Of a DNA stretch of 64,000 bases, positions 55,767 through 64,000 are shown in pieces. How positions within the stretch are numbered: the first letter of the stretch is position 1; each line of letters starts with the position of its first letter. The notes beneath the pieces are model-generated. The model saw only the letters and a program-made list of their open reading frames with translations, was not told the origin of the DNA and did not search any database. Position numbers and translations under genes: made by a program. The stretch is from positions 5,518,001-5,582,000 of the forward strand of contig OX424561.1 in the NCBI GenBank assembly GCA_949152475.1, in the 5' to 3' direction. The DNA is from Terebella lapidaria (Eukaryota; Annelida; Polychaeta; Terebellida; Terebellidae).

Positions 55767-58342
55767 TGGTTTGACGACGGGGTCGGAGGTGTTGGTGGGG
55801 CCGGTTTAGTTTGGTTACCGGTTTGGTTAGGTACTGACAACACTTGAGCTGTCCTTCTGTCAGTACCGGGACCATTGGGCCGAAATGCTAGCGGTTTCAT
55901 GCCGTTACGTACTAGCACATCCTTAAGCCGAAAGCACCGCATCCAGCGATGGCCGGGCTTCTTGCAAAAGAAGCAAACCATGGGTCGTCCGGGTTGCGGG
56001 GGTCGATCACCTTTCATCGGGGCCGTTGTTCGTAGGACAGAGAAGATAGCCGTTTCCTCGCACAGTCCATTCTCGTCACTAAGGACGCACTGGAAGGCTT
56101 CAGCCACCCACTCGCGTGAGCTGGTTGGCACTGAGTGTTCGTCGCAACCTTGTAGGCCGGTAGTGTCACTGTCCGCGGGGTCGTAGTAGGCCGCAATTTG
56201 CTCTGGGGTTAGTGTTTCCCCCTGAGTGACTTGTCCCATGGCACAGGACAGTTCCTCATTGACAGGGTCGTCTTCCGCGTATCCGCTTGCGGAAATGTCA
56301 GCACGTCGTGTGCCTCGATGTCGATCTCTGGCTGTCCTCTGTTGACGACTCTCTACCTTGAGAACGGCCGTAAGTGCCTCACTGTAACTGTTAAAAGTGA
56401 GGGCACACAGTTTATCGGCAATGGGGTCGGGTTGGCCGTTCACGAATTGCGCAATTACAGTTCGTTGCCGCGACGTTGGCGTAACGTCGTCGAACACTTG
56501 CTCCGCCAGGGCCTGGAGTCGCTCCATGTAGTGTTCCGCGTCCTCTTTTCGTTCCCGCTTGAGGAACGGGAAATCGTCCCGTTTGGACTGTCGACGGGGC
56601 TCGGGTTCCCAGCCCTCTAGGAGTTGGCGACGGAACTCTCCCCAGGGAGTTGCGACCGGGATATTGAGAGCTAGCGCTTCAGCGCGGCCGCGTAGCGTGC
56701 TCCGGAAGGTCGTCGTCTTGTTGAGGTCGGAGTAAGTAAAGGCCGCAGCGAATTGTTCGAAACTCCGAACGTATTGAGTGAGATTGCCCTCCTTAAAGGT
56801 CGCACGCCATTGAGCCATCTTAGCCGTAGCCAACGTTTGGGGCTCAGACGTGAGTCTCTGTGGCGTGGGCGTGTCAGCACTCACCGCAACTGGTGTAGTC
56901 GCTGTAGTGGCCGTCGGAGTCGGAACAGCCGAAGTCGCTGGAGCCGTCGTATCTGGGCCGATCGGGGTCGCGTTAGCGGGGGCGGTCGGTGCTGTCGTCG
57001 CGGAGACGGCGAGCGATGCGGCGGGTGGTGCCGTCGTGTGGCTGGGGTCGTGTGGTGCTTGTGCAGCGAGGGCCGGTTGACTGTATGGAGGCGTCACCCA
57101 TGGTATCCCGACTGAGGGTGGGAATACAGCCGGTGGTGGATATCGGTATACCGATCCATCCGGGCATACACCATGGTACACTAATCCGGGTTGTGTACCA
57201 TGATAGCCGGTGTCAGCGATCACGCTGGGAACGCCACCATATCCAGGCGGTGGGTTCGCGTAGCCGACATGCGGTGAATAGTATCCGACAGCTACTCCAT
57301 TTGGAACACCGCTTGTTGCGCCAGGGTATCCGACTGGCGGTACACCATATCCGTTGGTGTTTCCGACTGATTGTGAGATCGGAGGTCCGATCATTTGCAC
57401 AACACTTTCTGCCGGAGCAGACACAACTTGATCTTGCGACGGATCGAAGCGCGGTTGTTCTCCGGTAGTCGGCGATGGTCGGTGCGTGGTCGGCGCGGGA
57501 GCGCGTGTGTCGGAAGTCGGCGTGTCGGGGTCGCAGGGTCGGCGACTTGATGTCGAGGGTGCTTGTCGGGGTCGCGCTTGTCGCATGGTGGCGCGAGGTT
57601 CCGCCGTTGTGTCGCTGGGTCGTTGTTGTCGTAGCGGCGTCGCGATCCGGGTAGCGGTCGTCATCAGGATGTCTTCGGATGTCGCACCCGTCTGGCTGGG
57701 TCGTGTGTACTCTACCACCGTAGGCTCGGTCGGTATGCGTGAGTACATTTCTGGCGCGGGGCCGTGTTGTCTCGGCGTCATGGACGGCGCCAGGGGTCGA
57801 TTGGCCGAATAAGCGTTCGGCGGGGTCGATTCCGGAACATTGTCAGACTGACAAACCCACTGTCGTATCCGAGAGTTACTTGGTGGGTGCGTAACCATTG
57901 ACGTGTCTATGGTTACCGGCCGAACGTCCACTGCTAATTGTTCTGGGTCGATATCACAATCTACGCTCGCTCTTTGACGTGAGCGCGTATAGTTTCTGTC
58001 GGCAAAGTCACTTTTCTGGGTCGCTCTAGCCGGCGTGGCCGAGTACGCTCTAGCGTGCGCACGCAGAATGTCACTTACTGTATGTGACGGGTCGAGCGGG
58101 TCTTCGTCTAGGAACTCCTGCACCAGGTCGGTAGGCGGCGAAAACGATCTCAGGGACGAATGGTCGCCAATGGAGTCGAAAAGGCCGGACGGTTGTTGCT
58201 CCTGCGACAGTGGAACTGTATCGCTCATGGCAACTGAGCGAGGGCCGGAAGGTCGGAAGGCCGAATTCGGATTGATCGTCACTTCATCATCCGTAGGGTC
58301 GAGTGGCTCACCGCGGGAGGCTCCCGGGGCCAATGCCATCAA
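55673..58342 (-). CDS. gag: Gypsy-2 gag
   Basis: 889 aa from ATG at 58342, only 61 nt from the 5' LTR. Disordered Thr/Pro-rich N-terminus; a Gly/Tyr/Pro-rich low-complexity stretch at about 325-420 (GYPGATSGVP, VGYANPPPGYGG); a retrotransposon capsid region at about 507-665 (MAQWRATFKEGNLTQYVRSF); and a CCHC zinc knuckle CFFCKKPGHRWMRC near 790. It forms the particle and binds genomic RNA. The GY-rich stretch could promote condensation, which is inference. The end overlaps pol. Confidence 0.92.
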   Translation of the reverse strand: MMALAPGASRGEPLDPTDDEVTINPNSAFRPSGPRSVAMSDTVPLSQEQQPSGLFDSIGDHSSLRSFSPPTDLVQEFLDEDPLDPSHTVSDILRAHARAYSATPARATQKSDFADRNYTRSRQRASVDCDIDPEQLAVDVRPVTIDTSMVTHPPSNSRIRQWVCQSDNVPESTPPNAYSANRPLAPSMTPRQHGPAPEMYSRIPTEPTVVEYTRPSQTGATSEDILMTTATRIATPLRQQRPSDTTAEPRATMRQARPRQAPSTSSRRPCDPDTPTSDTRAPAPTTHRPSPTTGEQPRFDPSQDQVVSAPAESVVQMIGPPISQSVGNTNGYGVPPVGYPGATSGVPNGVAVGYYSPHVGYANPPPGYGGVPSVIADTGYHGTQPGLVYHGVCPDGSVYRYPPPAVFPPSVGIPWVTPPYSQPALAAQAPHDPSHTTAPPAASLAVSATTAPTAPANATPIGPDTTAPATSAVPTPTATTATTPVAVSADTPTPQRLTSEPQTLATAKMAQWRATFKEGNLTQYVRSFEQFAAAFTYSDLNKTTTFRSTLRGRAEALALNIPVATPWGEFRRQLLEGWEPEPRRQSKRDDFPFLKRERKEDAEHYMERLQALAEQVFDDVTPTSRQRTVIAQFVNGQPDPIADKLCALTFNSYSEALTAVLKVESRQQRTARDRHRGTRRADISASGYAEDDPVNEELSCAMGQVTQGETLTPEQIAAYYDPADSDTTGLQGCDEHSVPTSSREWVAEAFQCVLSDENGLCEETAIFSVLRTTAPMKGDRPPQPGRPMVCFFCKKPGHRWMRCFRLKDVLVRNGMKPLAFRPNGPGTDRRTAQVLSVPNQTGNQTKPAPPTPPTPSSNQWGKVLRSKDLPDNRTTFPAPHLRLSRLLYR

Positions 58343-58379
58343 TGCCGGTCAGGTCTGGGTCGATAATCCGAGACTAGCT

Positions 58380-58403
58380 CAGATCCTGGTCGAACGGCGC
58401 CAA
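58380..58403 (-). promoter_or_regulatory. Gypsy-2 primer-binding site (tRNA not assigned)
   Basis: On the minus strand the sequence immediately following the 5' LTR is TTGGCGCCGTTCGACCAGGA. The TGGCGCC start is as in many retroelement primer sites, but I cannot name the tRNA with confidence. Confidence 0.6.
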
Positions 58404-59139
58404 TGTGACGAATATCGTTCACGGCCGATATCAAGCCGGTTTAACTGGGTCGTCGTGTGATACAATAAGCCGGCAGTTTCAATTTAACTGTTTATTGTGG
58501 TGATAAAGACTGATGATCAATCACGCACAATCAGGGTCGCACTCTCACCTACGTCGGGTGATATCCCAGTCTATGTTTCTATATACTCCTAGTATAGTCC
58601 TTTATACAACTTGCACATATATCCGATAGATTATATATATTAATATCGACAGTCTCACAGGAGCTTCTTGTATACACGTCCTGCCACTGGGATTTACACT
58701 TCACTTCTGCGCAGTATACTGGGGCCGAGGGACCATGTGGCTGTGTAATTTCCCGCCAAGTGTAAGCGGTGTTGTGATAGGTTGAATGTGTGGTGCAATG
58801 CGCTGATGTCACCGGGAAAGTGGGTTTCCCCGGCTCGTGTCAATACTTGGAATGCCTGTATGTGTGCACGTGATGTATGGAGTATGTGTGTCAAGTTCTA
58901 TGTTTAGAAGTCAGTGCATGTGAAGGTCAAGGTCGAGTAAACGGGGCCGAGTGTACTGAGCTAGCGGGGCCGCAGGTGCGTGGTTTGACCTGTGTATGTA
59001 ACCATGACTACATGGAGTTTATGCTTGTGATCGTATAGTGTGTACTTGTCCTGTATGTAAGTCATGTAGAATGAATGTTTGTTGTGGAAATGTGTAGTGC
59101 GCGGGAGGGACGGGAGTAACAGTCGCTAAAATTACTACA
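58404..59139 (-). repeat. Gypsy-2 5' LTR
   Basis: 736 bp, the same as 45745-46480. Because the element is on the minus strand, this copy drives transcription leftward. Confidence 0.95.
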
Positions 59140-59983
59140 ATACCTTAGGAGGAGAGGACGTCTGGTTTTTCATAGAGTCAGTGTCTATCATATCCTGACC
59201 TTGAACGGGCTGTGCGTTAGACATGAACCAAGCTGCGTGTTTTGACACTGTTTCTGACACAGCTGTCTGAGCACGAATAGATGACGTGAACCCTTCCTCC
59301 AAAATTATCACTTGTTGCTGCAGTTTCTCCATACTGTTCACCAGAGAGGAAACATCAAAGTTACTAGGGCTCAAAGGTGGGAGTTTGCAAAGATCTCTCG
59401 CGACATAGACAGGAAGAGATGATACTGGTAGCTCCAGTAAAATGTTAAGTATATCCTGTAAATCATTCTGCTTTTTGTTGCTACCCCGTCGCTTTATTTT
59501 TCGAGGGGGTTGAGAGCCAACAAAAGCAGAATCAAAGAGCGTGTCCTTGGCTGACTCAATGTCCTGTTCAGAGTAGAAATCAAGACATAATTTCACCAAC
59601 ATGTCGTATGCCATGGTTGACATTTTGCAGACTAGGAAGCACAATAGCTCTGAGACCACAAAATCACAAGATTTAGATCCGTATTGGGCAGCCTCACAAT
59701 CACCAGTGGTGCTGCTGGATACATCCCTCGCAGTCTGATGATCAGGGTTATCCAGTCGATCAGTGGACGAGGCAGCAGTAGCAGAGGAGATGTCGTAGGA
59801 ATACTTGGAATCCTTCACATTGTGTGTATGTAGACACGGCTCACAGAGTAACTCGTCACCATTAGATAGCTTAAGGTTTGGGCCTCCTTTACCACATTGT
59901 TCACAGTTTTTCTCTCTGCCTGATCCAGGGCCTCCATATGGACGCGGCATGATAATTGCATGCAACTCGCCAGATGGCGCCAC
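59140..59983 (-). CDS. LINE-B ORF1, N-terminal half (before Gypsy-2 insertion)
   Basis: About 281 codons from ATG at 59983. A cysteine motif (CEQCGKGG ... LLCEPCLHTH) near residues 27-52 looks like a small zinc-binding module. It is followed by a Ser/Thr-rich stretch, a helical domain (YDMLVKLCLDFYSEQDIESAK) and a coiled-coil-like segment (SMEKLQQQVIILEEGF). The frame runs into the LTR for two codons and stops there; the true continuation is at 45740. ORF1 proteins package LINE RNA. Confidence 0.8.
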
Positions 59984-61900
59984 CTGTTCAAACGAGCGTC
60001 ACAACGTTCCAGTAGATGAGGTCTAACTTTGTCAGGGGACCCCTATGATATTGGCGGGCTTGTTTACATCCACAGTTGGCACTGAGCGATAAATAAGACC
60101 ACAAGTATAACGCCATGTTTTTAGAAAAACATGGCAGAAAACCCGGCCCTTTTATATGTACATGTTTTCCATGGACTCACAATACTGAATGTCGAGTTCA
60201 CATTGTAAAAAGATGTCCCATAAAACTTGGAATAAGTCACACCAATATTTATACAGTTCATATAGATAGTCAGACAATCAGTCACATCAAAGTAAATGAT
60301 ACAGGAAATTGTGTACATCCTCAGACAATTTATCTCTAGATGTACCTATCCTTGTCAGATCGCCAGATCGCTAGCCGTCGGCAGCTCTGTTAAAATCATC
60401 CCACTGAATTCCAGTTCCATATATGTCGCCCAGAACTCAGAACCTTCTTGTTTAAAATCCCGGATTACCAATATCCTCCAAACATCACTATAGGTACACA
60501 CAAAGCGCCTTTATAATCTTCTTAACACTTTCCGCAATCTGGTCAGGTCTAACCCCTTCCCGTCGATATGCAAGAAAATTATCGATAGGGCATAACAGCC
60601 TATCATGGATGATGCACAAATACGAATTTCCACTCCCTTTAAATATTTATATATAAGTGGCAGGATTTGATGAATACGTTTAGGCCTATTACAATAAATA
60701 GATGTGTAGTTCCTGCACACTAGGCCCCTGGGCATATATACAAAATTATGTAATAGGGTTCATATAAAATAGGAAAATTATGCCTTTATTATGCCTTTAT
60801 TTATTATTAAATTATTTCAATGACTGGTGTACGCTAAAAACTCGGCTTCGTCACGGCGGTCTTGGCTATTTAATGCGGTCGCGCTTGTAAAGCAATTTTC
60901 ATGCTTCAGTTTCGTTATGCTATAGCCAAAGCTCATCATCGACAAAGTAATCGAACCTGATAGGCCTAATACAATGAAAACAATTCGGAAAGAGAATTTC
61001 AAACTATTTTCTGAAATGATTACAACTAATTATCACTGTCCATCACTGCAATACAACATATTTCTAGCGGTTACGTGTTGGCGTAGTAATATAGATAATT
61101 ATAGTAATTAAACCAGGTCAGACTTATGCGAGTTCCAAGATAACTGGTAGGAGATTCGGTAATTGCACTTGCGCATACCAGCCGCAAACTAATTCAAAAC
61201 AGCGCTTTCCATTGTCATGCAATTACAGTTATCAATACATTTATATCAGCAGTGTTTTTCAATCAGTTTAACGAGATGTACCGGGTTTTATCGCAAATTT
61301 GCGAAACCCACACCAGTGTATGCTGAATCTAAGAGAGTCGTCCGGAGAAGTCAGAAGACAGGAGATACATCGGGTGAGGTCAACGACAATCACATATACC
61401 CGGCCCTGAGGGGCCGGGAACCAGCATAAAAAACACTCAGTGCATATGGAAAGTCATGTCAGGGTATCAACTTGTTTTCTTCAAGTGTTCATATACCTCG
61501 TGTGAATATCTGTAGATGCACAACTGTTCACGAAACACAGTAAAACAATGATTTCTTGGCAGATTTTTCACAACATGTAGGAGCTAAATGACTTAATTTA
61601 ATTACTGTATGTGATTGGGGAATCCCCCGGGATGACCAACTTGATTTTTGGTCACCCTTATACATGGTATGCTAGGAGTCACTGGGTGGAGATGCATGTG
61701 TCTGTATGAGCCTAAACAGAAAACATGATCCGTTTATTGTACTGTATCGATTGATGTTAAGAATAGACGTTTCCACGGAGGCATGTATACACTGCTGCGC
61801 GTGCAGAATAGCTGCCACTATCTCTGCTGTATATACTGTGTAACCAGCGCTTGCTCGTCATTCGAGCACTCGCCACTGGTGGAGACAGATCTGCAGATCT
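59984..61900. other. LINE-B 5' region and intergenic; no gene seen
   Basis: The LINE-B 5' untranslated region probably ends near 60000-60100 but its exact start is not visible. Beyond it the sequence is AT-rich with no recognisable gene; a short GC palindrome CCCGGCCCTGAGGGGCCGGG lies near 61400. Confidence 0.45.
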
Positions 61901-61936
61901 TGACTCCCAGTGCTTACAGTGAAAGAGTGCTTGAAT

Positions 61937-63090
61937 ATGTCAGAAGTGTCTGATGGGGAAGGCAAGGGAGGGAAGCTTCCTCCAGATAGTGATCACGAGA
62001 TCCATTCCAGAGATAAATCCCTTGACAACGTTAACACGCTTTCGGGACACCCCTACCCTGAGGATGATGGCCGCTGGGCTGTCTCCATATGGGTAGCGTT
62101 ACGAGTTCTGCGGAATCCGACTCCGGTGCCGACACTGAAAGTGTGATCAGCAGGATCAACCTCGCTGTTGGCAGTGATGTTGACACTGCTGATGCCGATG
62201 AGCTGCAATTCCAGGAGGCTCTTCCACTGATGGACGTTAGCGAGGGGGGTCCTGTTACTTTGGAGCTCGAGCTCCATCCCAGTGAGGAGATACCCCCATC
62301 TTTTCCTCTGGAGGAGGAGTCTCGTCCAGAATGACGTCCAGATGACTGTGGTTGTCCGGACAAGGTATCCGGCGGGAATCCTCAAGGTTCTGAAGTGGCG
62401 AGATCGGTTCTGCCTACTGAGGACGAGTCTACGAGCTGGGCCGACTGGGTTGAAGCAGAGCAATCTGCTTCCATACCTGGTCTGACTCGCAACAGCCCGG
62501 CCTGGACAAGCAAGACAGCTCGGAGCAAAGGTTTATCCCATCTGTCTCCAAGCATACGTGTGGCAAGGCGATAATGGTTGCTAAAAAGCAGTTGGAGGCC
62601 GAAGAGAGGGTGAGGGCTGCCAACCGCGGGCAACCGCGGGAGTCCATATCCACTGCGGGTGCGGACTGTTCCACCGATGAAAAGAAGAAGAAACTTCAGA
62701 AGAAGAAGAAACTAAGTCCGGGGGTGCTAAGGCACCAAATCCTTCGGGAGGCGGTGCGGCTTTGCCTCCACAAGATCCGGCCAGGGCCCCGAGAGGTCCC
62801 CGAGAGCAGTCGCCCATCTGGGCATCAAAAGGTACTGGCTCTGGCAAACCTTCCGTCAAAGTCAAACAGGCCGGAAGAGCCAAAGGTGGGACCCCGCCAT
62901 CAGACTCCTCGTCTCGACCCTCTTCCATGGCCTCTGATCCAACAGATAACGAACAGCCACTCAAGCTACTTCGGAAGCAAGCCGGGGAAATGAGCCAGGA
63001 GTTGACAGACAACGCTCTGATGGCTGGCTGGTTGAGAGTCTTGCTAAGACGGAAAAAGCCAGCTGAACACGCGAAAAGTGCACCCAACTG
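61937..63090 (+). pseudogene. Frameshifted gag-like ORF, uncharacterised
   Basis: Protein-like frames succeed one another: MSEVSDGEGKGGKLPPDSD from 61937, a Ser/Asp-rich acidic piece from 62089 (SSAESDSGADTESVISRINL), a Trp-containing piece near 62430 (TSWADWVEAEQSA), a lysine-rich coil near 62574-62720, and a Pro/Ser/Lys-rich end from about 62762 to a stop at 63089 (LTDNALMAGWLRVLLRRKK). At least three frame changes occur. The composition and order resemble ORF1/gag of DIRS- or Ngaro-like elements, but I cannot name a family. There is no RT downstream: LINE-B sequence begins at 63271. Confidence 0.35.
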
Positions 63091-63270
63091 AATTCGGTCA
63101 CAGTCCGGTCCGGTCCGGTAGGAAACAGCGGCCTACCTCGAAGCAGCAACCACTCAAAAGGCTGTGGTCTGAGATGGGCCCCAAACTGCCGGGTGTGTGC
63201 CAGGGTGAGCTATTTCACCCACGTTATGGCAGGGACACCTACTCTTGATGCTCTTCGGAAGCGGGCGCGA

Positions 63271-64000
63271 ATTATAATGATGTATAGATGTATGTTTAGC
63301 CAGAGACTTTCTCCACAGTACACCAACGCCGCCATATGGTCGGCCAGTTACGATATTTTCACAAGTGACCATGCTACTTATCCCTTGACCAATAAAATCA
63401 TTATCTACAGTTAAAACAATCCAACTCATCACTTCTGAGCCAATGTTCTTGAATAAAAATGATATCGTATGATTGACACAATTTTTTAATGTCAAAAACT
63501 GATGATTTGAATCCATAGCAGTTCCAGGTTATAGTTTTAATATTGAAAGTTCTGGACACAACATGGAACACAAATGTAACGGTCAGAACTATTCGTAGTA
63601 AGGTCGCACAAGACTGCTTGCCGGCCAGAGGTCTGGATCCAACAGCTGACTAGCATCGCGACGCGAGGCATGGATGTGGAACGAGCTGTACGAGTTGTAC
63701 TTCGTCTGTACTGGCTCACATCTAACATGCAGTCCAGTCTCCATGAGAACGTGAGCAGATACGTCCTCTGGACGTGTATTGCGGGCAAGTCGAGACACGA
63801 AGACACCAGTGATACGACGAACAGGCCGCTGCGAGTTTTTCTTGTATTTCTTTGCAGCAGTTAAAGCGAATCTGGTTCCACTGCCGATGATAACGTTCGC
63901 TCTCTCACGAGAATCACCAGCAGGATCACGATCCTGTGAATCCCGGTGTTTATGGGTTCGGTGATTACGCTTGCCAACTACTGTGAACCTGATAGAAGAG
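63271..64000 (-). mobile_element. Second LINE-B copy, lost on its 3' side, runs off the window
   Basis: It matches 44807-45535 at about 98-99%; the part from 63537 differs from 45072 onward at only three or four bases in about 460. It includes the start of ORF2 (with a 2-bp loss near 63410 that breaks the frame) and the C-terminal part of ORF1. On the minus strand everything 3' of the early endonuclease is missing, the reverse of the usual 5' truncation. Confidence 0.88.

Larger units (their letters stand above)
45745..59139 (-). mobile_element. Gypsy-2: apparently intact LTR retrotransposon with third ORF
   Basis: 13,395 bp. LTRs of 736 bp bound it, with a 4-bp duplication ATAC (45741-45744 and 59140-59143). 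On the minus strand the order is 5' LTR, gag, pol (overlapping, -1 frame), 1.4 kb non-coding, ORF3, polypurine tract, 3' LTR. All three ORFs are open and I saw no LTR difference, so it may be active. The hexamer GGGYCG (plus strand; CGRCCC on the coding strand) is scattered through the whole element about 120 times. It lies inside ORF1 of LINE-B. Confidence 0.95.

Noticed and set aside
60121..61430. Small frames of 60-75 aa between LINE-B and the gag-like ORF
   Set aside because: No motifs, no codon bias and frames on both strands; taken as chance.

Overview
This is metazoan nuclear DNA: AT-rich intergenic sequence, intron-containing transposon genes, no operons. The repeat content (LTR/Gypsy, DIRS-like, APE-type LINEs, ISL2EU with a YqaJ nuclease, Tc1, a Helitron remnant, piggyBac-like MITEs) and an IRG-type GTPase suggest a marine invertebrate such as a mollusc or lancelet. 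The species cannot be fixed from the sequence. Nearly the whole window is transposable elements, many nested. The only host-like gene is an immunity-related GTPase (IRG), and it is frameshifted.

Layout. 1-5699: body of a mobile element bounded by inverted repeats of at least 385 bp, holding strong palindromes and two diverged copies of a TATA-plus-exon unit. 7258-8447 (-): IRG GTPase with one frameshift. 9641-20590 (+): Gypsy-1, complete by its ends (300-bp LTRs identical by eye, ACTG target duplication, tRNA-Leu-type primer site, polypurine tract). Its gag begins with a helix-hairpin-helix segment broken by a TTAA-flanked MITE. Gag and pol are joined by a UUUAAAC slippery site plus a predicted pseudoknot. 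The integrase core is replaced by an intronless protein-kinase fragment, and the env position holds a zinc-finger/TatD nuclease ORF. 20.9-23.8 kb (-): decayed DIRS-like element. 24.2-26.7 kb: ISL2EU-like element with a broken transposase (+) and a converging, intron-containing YqaJ nuclease (-).

27.0-39.1 kb: a jockey/CR1-like LINE (LINE-A) split by two insertions. The first is a 5.7-kb element with about 740-bp inverted repeats, carrying a 134-bp satellite of nuclear-receptor-like half-sites and a decayed Helitron-type Rep/Pif1 helicase. The second is a TTAA-flanked MITE that itself contains a 2.4-kb hAT-like element. 39.1-40.8 kb: Gypsy integrase fragment with an 860-bp insertion. 41.0-41.8 kb (-): Tc1 transposase with an internal deletion.

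42.1-60.0 kb (-): a second LINE (LINE-B) whose ORF1 is split by Gypsy-2 (45745-59139, -), an apparently intact LTR element with 736-bp LTRs, gag, a complete pol and a 932-aa third ORF with zinc-finger-like and coiled-coil segments. 61.9-63.1 kb (+): frameshifted gag-like ORF. 63271-64000 (-): a second, nearly identical LINE-B copy cut off at its 3' side.

The most unusual signals are: (i) the hexamer GGGYCG about 120 times through Gypsy-2, almost only on one strand, in LTRs, all coding frames and non-coding DNA alike, together with a zinc-finger-like accessory ORF, which recalls the VANC/VANDAL anti-silencing arrangement of plants; (ii) Gypsy-1 carrying a zinc-finger/TatD ORF and a captured kinase segment while its LTRs still look identical; (iii) the similar paired zinc-finger layout in the third ORFs of the two Gypsy elements.
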